This document shows positions 38,384-52,200 of a stretch of DNA of 64,000 nt, in pieces. The DNA is taken from NCBI GenBank assembly GCA_954871275.1, contig OX940990.1, positions 11,292,834 through 11,356,833 on the forward strand, written 5' to 3'. This stretch comes from Leptopterna dolabrata (lineage: Eukaryota > Arthropoda > Insecta > Hemiptera > Miridae). The first letter of the stretch is position 1; each line of letters starts with the position of its first letter. The translations under genes and the position numbers were made by a program. The notes under the pieces were generated by a model, which was given only the letters and a program-made list of their open reading frames with translations, did no database searches and had not been told where the DNA came from.

Positions 38384-38650
38384 TTTACACAAGCTTTACA
38401 CAAGGTCTCTACCCTTACTTATTCCGTAGAAGCAGTGTTGCCAGGCTCCCCCGAGACTGAGCTGTCGTACCTGACTCAGAATTGTCGTGTTTCTGGTAAA
38501 GTTATTGTACGCTGCACACTCAAACGTGGATATTATAAACCGTTTAATGTCCACGCGTCAAATATTTTGCGAGCTGCCCCCATTTTTTGAATGGAAGATC
38601 GGAATCCTACTTCCGTGGTACTTGTAGACCTCTTCATAGTTCCATGTTAG
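38384..38650 (+). repeat. 268-bp direct repeat, right copy
   Basis: It begins at the base after the TIR element and ends AGTTCCATGTTAG. It differs from the left copy by scattered substitutions and a 2-bp deletion (TGTGTCCACG versus TGTCCACG). Confidence 0.9.
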
Positions 38651-39098
38651 TCCTCACAGTCACATGGAAGTGGGAATAAGTAGCAGATTACTTCTTACAG
38701 CCATAGAATTCCATGCGTACCTTACCTTCTGCCGCGGTTGCCAGTAAAACTAACCTGACGACTTAATTGAACTTGTGATTCTGTTTGAAGTATGCTTACA
38801 ATCTTCTGATTCAAACTTTTGATTTATTTATTGTTTTCAATTACCTATGACATATTTTGTTGTGTAGTGTTGAAACTGTTTTTATACTCTCCATTGTATG
38901 GTAAAAATAAGTATAATAAAAAGTATAATAATAAAATAAGTTTCATAAATGTACACTTTGTCTAAAATCTCAAAATAATCATACAAATGTGCGTATCGTA
39001 CAAAGCGAAAGTGACATCGCATGTAGTACGGACCCATAAATTATTGTACAAAACGAAAATTGCCGTACATCTGGCAACGCTGCATAGAAGTACCCTTA
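38651..39098. other. Unassigned AT-rich spacer
   Basis: No gene or repeat was recognised apart from short AAGTATAATAA runs near 38910-38940. It ends in TTA, the target site of the MITE that follows. Confidence 0.5.
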
Positions 39099-39392
39099 AG
39101 TTGGGTTCACACTGTCGCGTAATCGACGTAAAGCGTGTAAAACTCAAAAAGTAGTTGAGTTTGAGTGGCTCATCAGGTCTGCGCTCTTTACGCACGGCGA
39201 CTTTTAGACCAGAGTGTCGAAGATAAAAAAAAATCTAGATATTTAGGCGCTTAACGGATCTGCGCGTGGGTTCTGTGCAGGCGGAGGCTCGAGCACTGGC
39301 TGTATCTCGGCAATTACATGCTTTACGCGCACCTCTACGGCCATTGAGTTTTACGCGCTTTACGTTGATTACGCATCAATGTGAATTCAGCT
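39099..39392. mobile_element. Family G MITE, copy 2 (intact)
   Basis: The ends AGTTGGGTTCACACTG and CAATGTGAATTCAGCT are inverted repeats flanked by TTA (39096-39098 and 39393-39395), a Harbinger-type target duplication. It is 294 bp long, AT/GC mixed, and non-coding. Confidence 0.75.
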
Positions 39393-39395
39393 TTA

Positions 39396-40203
39396 CTTAT
39401 TACATAGGAGTTTATATTGAATAAAAAAATGCGTTACGTCAAATATTTTCTCTTGTTATTTTATATATCACCTTCAAGTTCATTCACTTCAGTATCGTTC
39501 TCTGTGTTGCCCACGCAACGATTTATCGTACCCCTAACCCGTACGTATCCCTAACCATCTCTCGCGAGAGATGGTTAGAGCTGGCTGTACAAGGATAGAG
39601 ACAAGATAGTCGAGAGGTGGTTAGGGATAAGAAAGCCCTAACAGCCGGGTGCCAGGACGCCATATTAGGCAGGGTGGATCCGGGGCCAGTTAGGCTCTCC
39701 CCATCCGATCAGCCTGGAATGTTGAATGACGTACGTATGCCTTAAAGTTGAGTACATGTAATTTATAGAATGATTGCTGTTTGTGGAGTGCGATGAATGC
39801 CTGATTCCTGCGTAACAGATCTGTGATACCAATGTGACTGAATGAAACCCTGCCAATGATGGAAAGCCGCAAGCTATAGAAGAGGCGGTTAGTACGGTGG
39901 CCGAGCTGGCAAGGAGCAACTGTGCTCCAAATAGCGCTGGAGAAAACACCGGCACGCAGCATCAAGACCTGCGGGGCAATGGTGAAATTCGCTACCAAAA
40001 CTCAAGCGATAGCCCATGCGTCCGCCTCCTCCCAGTATCCGACTGCGCAGCCTCCACGTGGCCCACCCTGGACCCCCAGAATAGGGGTGACCAATAGCGC
40101 AATGGGAAGAAGGTGAAGACCGTCAGACTTTGAAGCATAGCAGCAACCCCCTCACCCCGTAAAAGTCGCAAGCACAAGGCACGGGGGTAAAAAGAAAGGT
40201 TCT
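39396..40203. other. Satellite left flank with one outlying unit
   Basis: A single diverged unit of the 56-bp satellite lies at about 39572-39635, preceded by the palindrome CCCTAACCATCTCTCG/CGAGAGATGGTTAG. From about 39640 to 40200 there is a moderately GC-rich unique stretch with no gene I recognise, although it has the texture of a retroelement leader. Short open frames on both strands lack support. Confidence 0.5.
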
Positions 40204-43200
40204 GACGGTTGGAGCTGGCTGTACAAGGATAGAGACAAGATCATCGAGAGATGGTTAGGGATGGTTAGAGCTGGCTGTACAAGGATAGACAAGATCGTCG
40301 AGAGGTGGTTAGGGATGGTTAGAGCTGGCTGTACAAGGATAGAGACAAGATCGTCGAGAGGTGGTTAGGGATGGTTAGAGCTGGCTGTACAAGGATATAG
40401 ACAGGATCGTCGAGAGATGGTTAGGGATGGTTAGAGCTGGCTGCACAAGGATAGAGACAAGATCGTCGAGAGATGGTTAGGGATGGTTAGAGCTGGCTGC
40501 ACAAGGACATAGACAAGATCGTCGAGAGATGGTTAGGGATGGTTAGAGCTGGCTGTACAAGGATAGAGACGAGATCGTCGAGAGATGGTTAGGGATGGTT
40601 AGAGCTGGCTGTACAAGGATATAGACGGGATAGTCGAGAGATGGTTAGGGACGGTTAGAGCTGGCTGTACAAGGATAGAGACAAGATCGTCGAGAGATGG
40701 TTAGGGATGGTTAGAGCTGGCTGTACAAGGATATAGACAGGATAGTCGAGAGATGGTTAGGGACGGTTAGAGCTGGCTGTACAAGGACATAGACAAGATC
40801 GTCGAGAGATGGTTAGGGATGGTTAGAGCTGGCTGTACAAGGATATAGACAGGATCGTCGAGAGATGGTTAGGGATGGTTAGAGCTGGCTGTACAAGGAT
40901 AGAGACAAGATCATCGAGAGGTGGTTAGGGACGGTTAGAGCTGCCTGTACAAGGATATAGACAAGATCGTCGAGAGATGGGTAGGGATGGTTAGAGCTGG
41001 CTGTAGAAGGATAGAGACAAGATCATCGAGAGATGGTTAGGGATGGTTAGAGCTGGCTGCACAAGGAGAGAGACAAGATCGTCGAGAGATGGTTAGGGAT
41101 GGTTAGAGCTGGCTGTACAAGGACATAGACAAGATCGTCGAGAAATGGTTAGGGATGGTTAGAGCTGGCTGTACAAGGATAGAGACGAGATCGTCGAGAG
41201 ATGGTTAGGGATGGTTAGAGCTGGCTGTACAAGGATATAGACAGGATAGTCGAGAGATGGTTAGGGACGGTTAGAGCTGGCTGTACAAGGATATAGACAG
41301 GATAGTCGAGAGATGGTTAGGGACGGTTAGAGCTGGCTGTAGAAGGATAGAGACAAGATCATCGAGAGATGGTTAGGGATGGTTAGAGCTGCCTGTACAA
41401 GGATATAGACAAGATCGTCGAGAGATGGGTAGGGATGGTTAGAGCTGGCTGTAGAAGGATAGAGACAAGATCATCGAGAGATGGTTAGAGCTGCCTGTAC
41501 AAGGATATAGACAAGATCGTCGAGAGATGGGTAGGGATGGTTAGAGCTGGCTGTAGAAGGATAGAGACAAGATCATCGAGAGATGGTTAGGGATGGTTAG
41601 AGCTGCCTGTACAAGGATATAGACAGGATCGTCGAGAGATGGTTAGGGATGGTTAGAGCTGGCTGTACAAGGATAGAGACGAGATCGTCGAGAGATGGTT
41701 AGGGATGGTTAGAGCTGGCTGTAGAAGGATAGAGACGAGATCGTCGAGAGATGGTTAGGGATGGTTAGAGCTGGCTGCACAAGGATAGAGACAAGATCAT
41801 CGAGAGATGGTTAGGGATGGTTAGAGCTGCCTGTACAAGGATATAGACAGGATCGTCGAGAGATGGTTAGGGATGGTTAGAGCTGGCTGTACAAGGATAG
41901 AGACGAGATCGTCGAGAGATGGTTAGGGATGGTTAGAGCTGGCTGTAGAAGGATAGAGACGAGATCGTCGAGAGATGGGTAGGGATGGTTAGAGCTGGCT
42001 GTAGAAGGATAGAGACAAGATCATCGAGAGATGGTTAGGGATGGTTAGAGCTGCCTGTACAAGGATATAGACAGGATCGTCGAGAGATGGTTAGGGATGG
42101 TTAGAGCTGGCTGTACAAGGATAGAGACGAGATCGTCGAGGGATGGTTAGAGCTGGCTGTAGAAGGATAGAGACAAGATCATCGAGAGATGGTTAGGGAT
42201 GGTTAGAGCTGGCTGTACAAGGATATAGACAGGATAGTCGAGAGATGGTTAGGGACGGTTAGAGCTGGCTGTACAAGGATATAGACAGGATAGTCGAGAG
42301 ATGGTTAGGGACGGTTAGAGCTGGCTGTAGAAGGATAGAGACAAGATCATCGAGAGATGGTTAGGGATGGTTAGAGCTGGCTGTACAAGGATATAGACAG
42401 GATAGTCGAGAGATGGTTAGGGACGGTTAGAGCTGGCTGTACAAGGATATAGACAGGATAGTCGAGAGATGGTTAGGGACGGTTAGAGCTGGCTGTAGAA
42501 GGATAGAGACAAGATCATCGAGAGATGGTTAGGGATGGTTAGAGCTGCCTGTACAAGGATATAGACAGGATCGTCGAGAGATGGTTAGGGATGGTTAGAG
42601 CTGGCTGTAGAAGGATAGAGACAAGATCATCGAGAGATGGTTAGAGCTGGCTGTACAAGGACATAGACAAGATCGTCGAGAGATGGTTTGGGATGGTTAG
42701 AGCTGGCTGTACAAGGATAGAGACAAGATCGTCGAGAGATGGTTAGGGATGGTTAGAGCTGGCTGTACAAGGACATAGACAAGATCGTCGAGAGATGGTT
42801 AGGGATGGTTAGAGCTGGCTGTACAAGGACATAGACAAGATCGTCGAGAGATGGTTAGGGATGGTTAGAGCTGGCTGTACAAGGATAGAGACAAGATCGT
42901 CGAGAGATGGTTAGGGATGGTTAGAGCTGGCTGTACAAGGATAGAGACAAGATCGTCGAGAGATGGGTAGGGAAGGTTAGAGCTGGCTGTACAAGGATAT
43001 AGACAGGATAGTCGAGAGATGGTTAGGGACGGTTAGAGCTGGCTGTACAAGGATATAGACAGGATAGTCGAGAGATGGTTAGGGACGGTTAGAGCTGGCT
43101 GTAGAAGGATAGAGACAAGATCATCGAGAGATGGTTAGGGACGGTTAGAGCTGGCTGTACAAGGATATAGACAGGATAGTCGAGAGATGGTTAGGGACGG

Positions 43201-46200
43201 TTAGAGCTGGCTGTACAAGGACATAGACGAGATCGTCGAGAGATGGTTAGGGATGGTTAGAGCTGGCTGTACAAGGACATAGACGAGATCGTCGAGAGAT
43301 GGTTAGGGATGGTTAGAGCTGGCTGTACAAGGACATAGACGAAATCGTCGAGAGATGGTTAGGGATGGTTAGAGCTGGCTGTACAAGGACATAGACGAGA
43401 TCGTCGAGAGATGGTTAGGGATGGTTAGAGCTGGCTGTACAAGGATAGAGACAAGATCGTCGAGAGATGGTTAGGGATGGTTAGAGCTGGCTGTACAAGG
43501 ATAGAGACAAGATCGTCGAGAGATGGTTAGGGATGGTTAGAGCTGGCTGTACAAGGATATAGACAGGATAGTCGAGAGATGGTTAGGGACGGTTAGAGCT
43601 GGCTGTAGAAGGATAGAGACAAGACCGTCGAGAGATGGTTAGGGATGGTTAGAGCTGGCTGTACAAGGATATAGACAGGATAGTCGAGAGATGGTTAGGG
43701 ACGGTTAGAGCTGGCTGTACAAGGACATAGACAAGATCGTCGAGAGATGGTTAGGGATGGTTAGAGCTGGCTGTAGAAGGATAGAGACAAGATCATCGAG
43801 AGGGGGTTAGGGGTGGTTCGAGCTGGCTGTACAAGGATAGAGACAAGATCATCGAGAGATGGTTAGAGCTGGCTGTACAAGGATATAGACAAGATCATCG
43901 AGAGATGGTTAGGGACGGTTAGAGCTGGCTGTACAAGGACATAGACAAGATCGTCGAGAGATGGTTAGGGATCGTTAGAGCTGGCTGTAGAAGGATAGAG
44001 ACAAGATCATCGAGAGGGGGTTAGGGGTGGTACGAGCTGGCTGTACAGGGATAGAGACAAGATCATCGAGAGATGGTTAGAGCTGGCTGTACAAGGATAA
44101 AGACAAGATTGTCGGGAGATGGTTAGGGATGGTTAGAGCTGGCTGTACAAGGATATATACAAGATCGTCGAGAGATGGTTAGGGATGGTTAGAGCTGCCT
44201 GTACAAGGATATAGACAGGATAGTCGCGAGATGGTTAGGGACGGTTAGAGCTGGCTGTACAAGGATAGAGACAAGATCGTCGAGAGATGGTTAGGGATGG
44301 TTAGAGCTGGCTGTACAAGGATATAGACAGGATAGTCGCGAGATGGTTAGGGACGGTTAGAGCTGGCTGTACAAGGACATAGACAAGATCGTCGAGAGAT
44401 GGTTAGGGATGGTTAGAGCTGGCTGTACAAGGAGAGAGACAAGATCATCAAGAGGGGGTTAGGGGTGGTTCGAGCTGGCTGTACAAGGATAGAGACAAGA
44501 TCGTCGAGAGATGGTTAGGGATGGTTAGAGCTGGCTGTACAAGGATAGAGACAAGATCGTCGAGAGATGGTTAGGGATGGTTAGAGCTGGCTGTACAAGG
44601 ATATAGAAAGGATAGTCGCGAGATGGTTAGGGACGGTTAGAGCTGGCTGTACAAGGATAGAGACAAGATCATCGAGAGGGGGTTAGGGGTGGTTCGAGCT
44701 GGCTGTACAAGGATAGAGACAAGATCGTCGAGAGATGGTTAGGGATGGTTAGAGCTGGCTGTACAAGGATAGAGACAAGATCGTCGAGAGATGGTTAGGG
44801 ATGGTTAGAGCTGGCTGTACAAGGATATAGACAGGATAGTCGCGAGATGGTTAGGGATGGTTAGAGCTGGCTGTACAAGGATAGAGACAAGATCATCGAG
44901 AGGGGGTTAGGGGTGGTTCGAGCTGGCTGTACAAGGATAGAGACAAGATCGTCGAGAGATGGTTAGGGATGGTTAGAGCTGGCTGTACAAGGATAGAGAC
45001 AAGATCGTCGAGAGATGGTTAGGGATGGTTAGAGCTGGCTGTACAAGGATATAGACAGGATAGTCGCGAGATGGTTAGGGACGGTTAGAGCTGGCTGTAC
45101 AAGGACATAGACAAGATCGTCGAGAGATGGTTAGGGATGGTTAGAGCTGGCTGTACAAGGATAGAGACAAGATCATCGTGAGGGGGTTAGGGGTGGTTCG
45201 AGCTGGCTGTACAAGGATAGAGACAAGATCATCGAGAGATGGTTAGAGCTGGCTGTACAAGGATAGAGACAGGATCGTCGAGAGATGGTTAGGGATGGTT
45301 AGAGCTGGCTGTACAAGGATAGAGACAAGATCGTCGAGAGATGGTTAGGGATGGTTAGAGCTGGCTGTACAAGGATATATACAAGATCGTCGAGAGATGG
45401 TTAGGGATGGTTAGAGCTGGCTGTACAAGGATAGAGACATGATCATCGAGAGATGGTTAGGGACGGTTAGAGCTGGCTGTACAAGGATAGAGACAAGATC
45501 AACGAGAGATGGTTAGGGACGGTTAGAGCTGCCTGTACAAGGATAGAGACAGGATCGTCGAGAGATGGTTAGGGATGGTTAGAGCTGGCTGTACAAGGAT
45601 AGAGACAAGATCATCGAGAGATGGTTAGGGACGGTTAGAGCTGGCTGTACAAGGACATAGACAAGATCGTCGAGAGATGGTTAGGGATGGTTAGAGCTGG
45701 CTGTAGAAGGATAGAGACAAGATCATCGAGAGATGGTTAGGGATGGTTAGAGCTGGCTGTACAAGGATATATACAAGATCGTCGAGAGATGGTTAGGGAT
45801 GGTTAGAGCTGCCTGTACAAGGATAGAGACAGGATCGTCGAGAGATGGTTAGAGCTGGCTGTACAAGGATAGAGACATGATCATCGAGAGATGGTTAGGG
45901 ACGGTTAGAGCTGGCTGTACAAGGATAGAGACAAGATCATCGAGAGATGGTTAGGGACGGTTAGAGCTGCCTGTACAAGGATAGAGACAGGATCGTCGAG
46001 AGATGGTTAGGGATGGTTAGAGCTGGCTGTAGAAGGATAGAGACAAGATCATCGAGAGGGGGTTAGGGATGGTTAGAGCTGGCTGTACAAGGATATAGAC
46101 AAGATCGTCGAGAGGTGGTTAGGGATGGTTAGAGCTGGCTGTAAAAGGATAGAGACAAGGTCGTCGAGAGATGGTTAGGGATGGTTAGAGCTGGCTGTAC

Positions 46201-49200
46201 AAGGATAGAGACAAGATCGTCGAGAGATGGTTAGGGATGGTTAGAGCTGGCTGTACAAGGATATAGACAGGATAGTCGCGAGATGGTTAGGGACGGTTAG
46301 AGCTGGCTGTACAAGGACATAGACAAGATCGTCGAGAGATGGTTAGGGATGGTTAGAGCTGGCTGTACAAGGATAGAGACAAGATCATCGAGAGGGGGTT
46401 AGGGGTGGTTCGAGCTGGCTGTACAAGGATAGAGACAAGATCATCGAGAGATGGTTAGAGCTGGCTGTACAAGGATAGAGACAGGATCGTCGAGAGATGG
46501 TTAGGGATGGTTAGAGCTGGCTGTACAAGGATAGAGACAAGATCGTCGAGAGATGGTTAGGGATGGTTAGAGCTGGCTGTACAAGGATATATACAAGATC
46601 GTCGAGAGATGGTTAGGGATGGTTAGAGCTGGCTGTACAAGGATAGAGACATGATCATCGAGAGATGGTTAGGGACGGTTAGAGCTGGCTGTACAAGGAT
46701 AGAGACAAGATCAACGAGAGATGGTTAGGGACGGTTAGAGCTGCCTGTACAAGGATAGAGACAGGATCGTCGAGAGATGGTTAGGGATGGTTAGAGCTGG
46801 CTGTACAAGGATAGAGACAAGATCATCGAGAGATGGTTAGGGACGGTTAGAGCTGGCTGTACAAGGACATAGACAAGATCGTCGAGAGATGGTTAGGGAT
46901 GGTTAGAGCTGGCTGTAGAAGGATAGAGACAAGATCATCGAGAGATGGTTAGGGATGGTTAGAGCTGGCTGTACAAGGATATATACAAGATCGTCGAGAG
47001 ATGGTTAGGGATGGTTAGAGCTGCCTGTACAAGGATAGAGACAGGATCGTCGAGAGATGGTTAGAGCTGGCTGTACAAGGATAGAGACATGATCATCGAG
47101 AGATGGTTAGGGACGGTTAGAGCTGGCTGTACAAGGATAGAGACAAGATCATCGAGAGATGGTTAGGGACGGTTAGAGCTGCCTGTACAAGGATAGAGAC
47201 AGGATCGTCGAGAGATGGTTAGGGATGGTTAGAGCTGGCTGTAGAAGGATAGAGACAAGATCATCGAGAGGGGGTTAGGGATGGTTAGAGCTGGCTGTAC
47301 AAGGATATAGACAAGATCGTCGAGAGGTGGTTAGGGATGGTTAGAGCTGGCTGTAAAAGGATAGAGACAAGGTCGTCGAGAGATGGTTAGGGATGGTTAG
47401 AGCTGGCTGTACAAGGATAGAGACGAGATCGTCGAGAGATGGTTAGGGATGGTTAGAGCTGGCTGTACAAGGATATAGACAGGATAGTCGAGAGATGGTT
47501 AGGGACGGTTAGAGCTGGCTGTACAAGGATATAGACAGGATAGTCGAGAGATGGTTAGGGACGGTTAGAGCTGGCTGTAGAAGGATAGAGACAAGATCAT
47601 CGAGAGATGGTTAGGGATGGTTAGAGCTGCCTGTACAAGGATATAGACAAGATCGTCGAGAGATGGGTAGGGATGGTTAGAGCTGGCTGTAGAAGGATAG
47701 AGACAAGATCATCGAGAGATGGTTAGGGATGGTTAGAGCTGCCTGTACAAGGATATAGACAAGATCGTCGAGAGATGGGTAGGGATGGTTAGAGCTGGCT
47801 GTAGAAGGATAGAGACAAGATCATCGAGAGGTGGTTAGGGATGGTTAGAGCTGCCTGTACAAGGATATAGACAGGATCGTCGAGAGATGGTTAGGGATGG
47901 TTAGAGCTGGCTGTACAAGGATAGAGACGAGATCGTCGAGAGATGGTTAGGGATGGTTAGAGCTGGCTGTAGAAGGATAGAGACGAGATCGTCGAGAGAT
48001 GGTTAGGGATGGTTAGAGCTGGCTGTAGAAGGATAGAGACAAGATCATCGAGAGATGGTTAGGGATGGTTAGAGCTGCCTGTACAAGGATATAGACAGGA
48101 TCGTCGAGAGATGGTTAGGGATGGTTAGAGCTGGCTGTACAAGGATAGAGACGAGATCGTCGAGAGATGGTTAGGGATGGTTAGAGCTGGCTGTAGAAGG
48201 ATAGAGACGAGATCGTCGAGAGATGGGTAGGGATGGTTAGAGCTGGCTGTAGAAGGATAGAGACGAGATCGTCGAGAGATGGGTAGGGATGGTTAGAGCT
48301 GGCTGTAGAAGGATAGAGACAAGATCATCGAGAGATGGTTAGGGATGGTTAGAGCTGCCTGTACAAGGATATAGACAGGATCGTCGAGAGATGGTTAGGG
48401 ATGGTTAGAGCTGGCTGTACAAGGATAGAGACGAGATCGTCGAGAGATGGTTAGGGATGGTTAGAGCTGGCTGTAGAAGGATAGAGACAAGATCATCGAG
48501 AGATGGTTAGGGATGGTTAGAGCTGGCTGTACAAGGATATAGACAGGATAGTCGAGAGATGGTTAGGGACGGTTAGAGCTGGCTGTACAAGGATATAGAC
48601 AGGATAGTCGAGAGATGGTTAGGGACGGTTAGAGCTGGCTGTAGAAGGATAGAGACAAGATCATCGAGAGATGGTTAGGGATGGTTAGAGCTGGCTGTAC
48701 AAGGATATAGACAGGATAGTCGAGAGATGGTTAGGGACGGTTAGAGCTGGCTGTACAAGGATATAGACAGGATAGTCGAGAGATGGTTAGGGACGGTTAG
48801 AGCTGGCTGTAGAAGGATAGAGACAAGATCATCGAGAGATGGTTAGGGATGGTTAGAGCTGCCTGTACAAGGATATAGACAGGATCGTCGAGAGATGGTT
48901 AGGGATGGTTAGAGCTGGCTGTAGAAGGATAGAGACAAGATCATCGAGAGATGGTTTGAGCTGGCTGTACAAGGACATAGACAAGATCGTCGAGAGATGG
49001 TTTGGGATGGTTAGAGCTGGCTGTACAAGGATAGAGACAAGATCGTCGAGAGATGGTTAGGGATGGTTAGAGCTGGCTGTACAAGGACATAGACAAGATC
49101 GTCGAGAGATGGTTAGGGATGGTTAGAGCTGGCTGTACAAGGACATAGACAAGATCGTCGAGAGATGGTTAGGGATGGTTAGAGCTGGCTGTACAAGGAT

Positions 49201-52200
49201 ATAGACAGGATAGTCGAGAGATGGTTAGGGACGGTTAGAGCTGGCTGTACAAGGATATAGACAGGATAGTCGAGAGATGGTTAGGGACGGTTAGAGCTGG
49301 CTGTAGAAGGATAGAGACAAGATCATCGAGAGATGGTTAGGGACGGTTAGAGCTGGCTGTACAAGGATATAGACAGGATAGTCGAGAGATGGTTAGGGAC
49401 GGTTAGAGCTGGCTGTACAAGGACATAGACGAAATCGTCGAGAGATGGTTAGGGATGGTTAGAGCTGGCTGTACAAGGACATAGACGAGATCGTCGAGAG
49501 ATGGTTAGGGATGGTTAGAGCTGGCTGTACAAGGATAGAGACAAGATCGTCGAGAGATGGTTAGGGATGGTTAGAGCTGGCTGTACAAGGATAGAGACAA
49601 GATCGTCGAGAGATGGTTAGGGATGGTTAGAGCTGGCTGTACAAGGATATAGACAGGATAGTCGAGAGATGGTTAGGGACGGTTAGAGCTGGCTGTAGAA
49701 GGATAGAGACAAGACCGTCGAGAGATGGTTAGGGATGGTTAGAGCTGGCTGTACAAGGATATAGACAGGATAGTCGAGAGATGGTTAGGGACGGTTAGAG
49801 CTGGCTGTACAAGGACATAGACAAGATCGTCGAGAGATGGTTAGGGATGGTTAGAGCTGGCTGTAGAAGGATAGAGACAAGATCATCGAGAGGGGGTTAG
49901 GGGTGGTTCGAGCTGGCTGTACAAGGATAGAGACAAGATCATCGAGAGATGGTTAGAGCTGGCTGTACAAGGATATAGACAAGATCATCGAGAGATGGTT
50001 AGGGACGGTTAGAGCTGGCTGTACAAGGACATAGACAAGATCGTCGAGAGATGGTTAGGGATCGTTAGAGCTGGCTGTAGAAGGATAGAGACAAGATCAT
50101 CGAGAGGGGGTTAGGGGTGGTACGAGCTGGCTGTACAGGGATAGAGACAAGATCATCGAGAGATGGTTAGAGCTGGCTGTACAAGGATAAAGACAAGATT
50201 GTCGGGAGATGGTTAGGGATGGTTAGAGCTGGCTGTACAAGGATATATACAAGATCGTCGAGAGATGGTTAGGGATGGTTAGAGCTGCCTGTACAAGGAT
50301 ATAGACAGGATAGTCGCGAGATGGTTAGGGACGGTTAGAGCTGGCTGTACAAGGATAGAGACAAGATCGTCGAGAGATGGTTAGGGATGGTTAGAGCTGG
50401 CTGTACAAGGATATAGACAGGATAGTCGCGAGATGGTTAGGGACGGTTAGAGCTGGCTGTACAAGGACATAGACAAGATCGTCGAGAGATGGTTAGGGAT
50501 GGTTAGAGCTGGCTGTACAAGGATAGAGACAAGATCATCAAGAGGGGGTTAGGGGTGGTTCGAGCTGGCTGTACAAGGATAGAGACAAGATCGTCGAGAG
50601 ATGGTTAGGGATGGTTAGAGCTGGCTGTACAAGGATAGAGACAAGATCGTCGAGAGATGGTTAGGGATGGTTAGAGCTGGCTGTACAAGGATATAGACAG
50701 GATAGTCGCGAGATGGTTAGGGACGGTTAGAGCTGGCTGTACAAGGATAGAGACAAGATCATCGAGAGGGGGTTAGGGGTGGTTCGAGCTGGCTGTACAA
50801 GGATAGAGACAAGATCGTCGAGAGATGGTTAGGGATGGTTAGAGCTGGCTGTACAAGGATAGAGACAAGATCGTCGAGAGATGGTTAGGGATGGTTAGAG
50901 CTGGCTGTACAAGGATATAGACAGGATAGTCGCGAGATGGTTAGGGATGGTTAGAGCTGGCTGTACAAGGATAGAGACAAGATCATCGAGAGGGGGTTAG
51001 GGGTGGTTCGAGCTGGCTGTACAAGGATAGAGACAAGATCGTCGAGAGATGGTTAGGGATGGTTAGAGCTGGCTGTACAAGGATAGAGACAAGATCGTCG
51101 AGAGATGGTTAGGGATGGTTAGAGCTGGCTGTACAAGGATAGAGACAAGATCATCGAGAGGGGGTTAGGGGTGGTTCGAGCTGGCTGTACAAGGATAGAG
51201 ACAGGATCGTCGAGAGATGGTTAGGGATGGTTAGAGCTGGCTGTACAAGGATATAGACAGGATAGTCGCGAGATGGTTAGGGACGGTTAGAGCTGGCTGT
51301 ACAAGGACATAGACAAGATCGTCGAGAGATGGTTAGGGATGGTTAGAGCTGGCTGTACAAGGATAGAGACAAGATCATCGAGAGGGGGTTAGGGGTGGTT
51401 CGAGCTGGCTGTACAAGGATAGAGACAAGATCATCGAGAGATGGTTAGAGCTGGCTGTACAAGGATAGAGACAGGATCGTCGAGAGATGGTTAGGGATGG
51501 TTAGAGCTGGCTGTACAAGGATAGAGACAAGATCGTCGAGAGATGGTTAGGGATGGTTAGAGCTGGCTGTACAAGGATAGAGACAAGATCATCGAGAGGG
51601 GGTTAGGGGTGGTTCGAGCTGGCTGTACAAGGATAGAGACAAGATCATCGAGAGATGGTTAGAGCTGGCTGTACAAGGATAGAGACAGGATCGTCGAGAG
51701 ATGGTTAGGGATGGTTAGAGCTGGCTGTACAAGGATAGAGACATGATCATCGAGAGATGGTTAGGGACGGTTAGAGCTGGCTGTACAAGGATAGAGACAA
51801 GATCAACGAGAGATGGTTAGGGACGGTTAGAGCTGCCTGTACAAGGATAGAGACAGGATCGTCGAGAGATGGTTAGGGATGGTTAGAGCTGGCTGTACAA
51901 GGATAGAGACAAGATCATCGAGAGATGGTTAGGGACGGTTAGAGCTGGCTGTACAAGGACATAGACAAGATCGTCGAGAGATGGTTAGGGACGGTTAGAG
52001 CTGGCTGTACAAGGACATAGACAAGATCGTCGAGAGATGGTTAGGGATGGTTAGAGCTGGCTGTAGAAGGATAGAGACAAGATCATCGAGAGATGGTTAG
52101 GGATGGTTAGAGCTGGCTGTACAAGGATATATACAAGATCGTCGAGAGATGGTTAGGGATGGTTAGAGCTGCCTGTACAAGGATAGAGACAGGATCGTCG

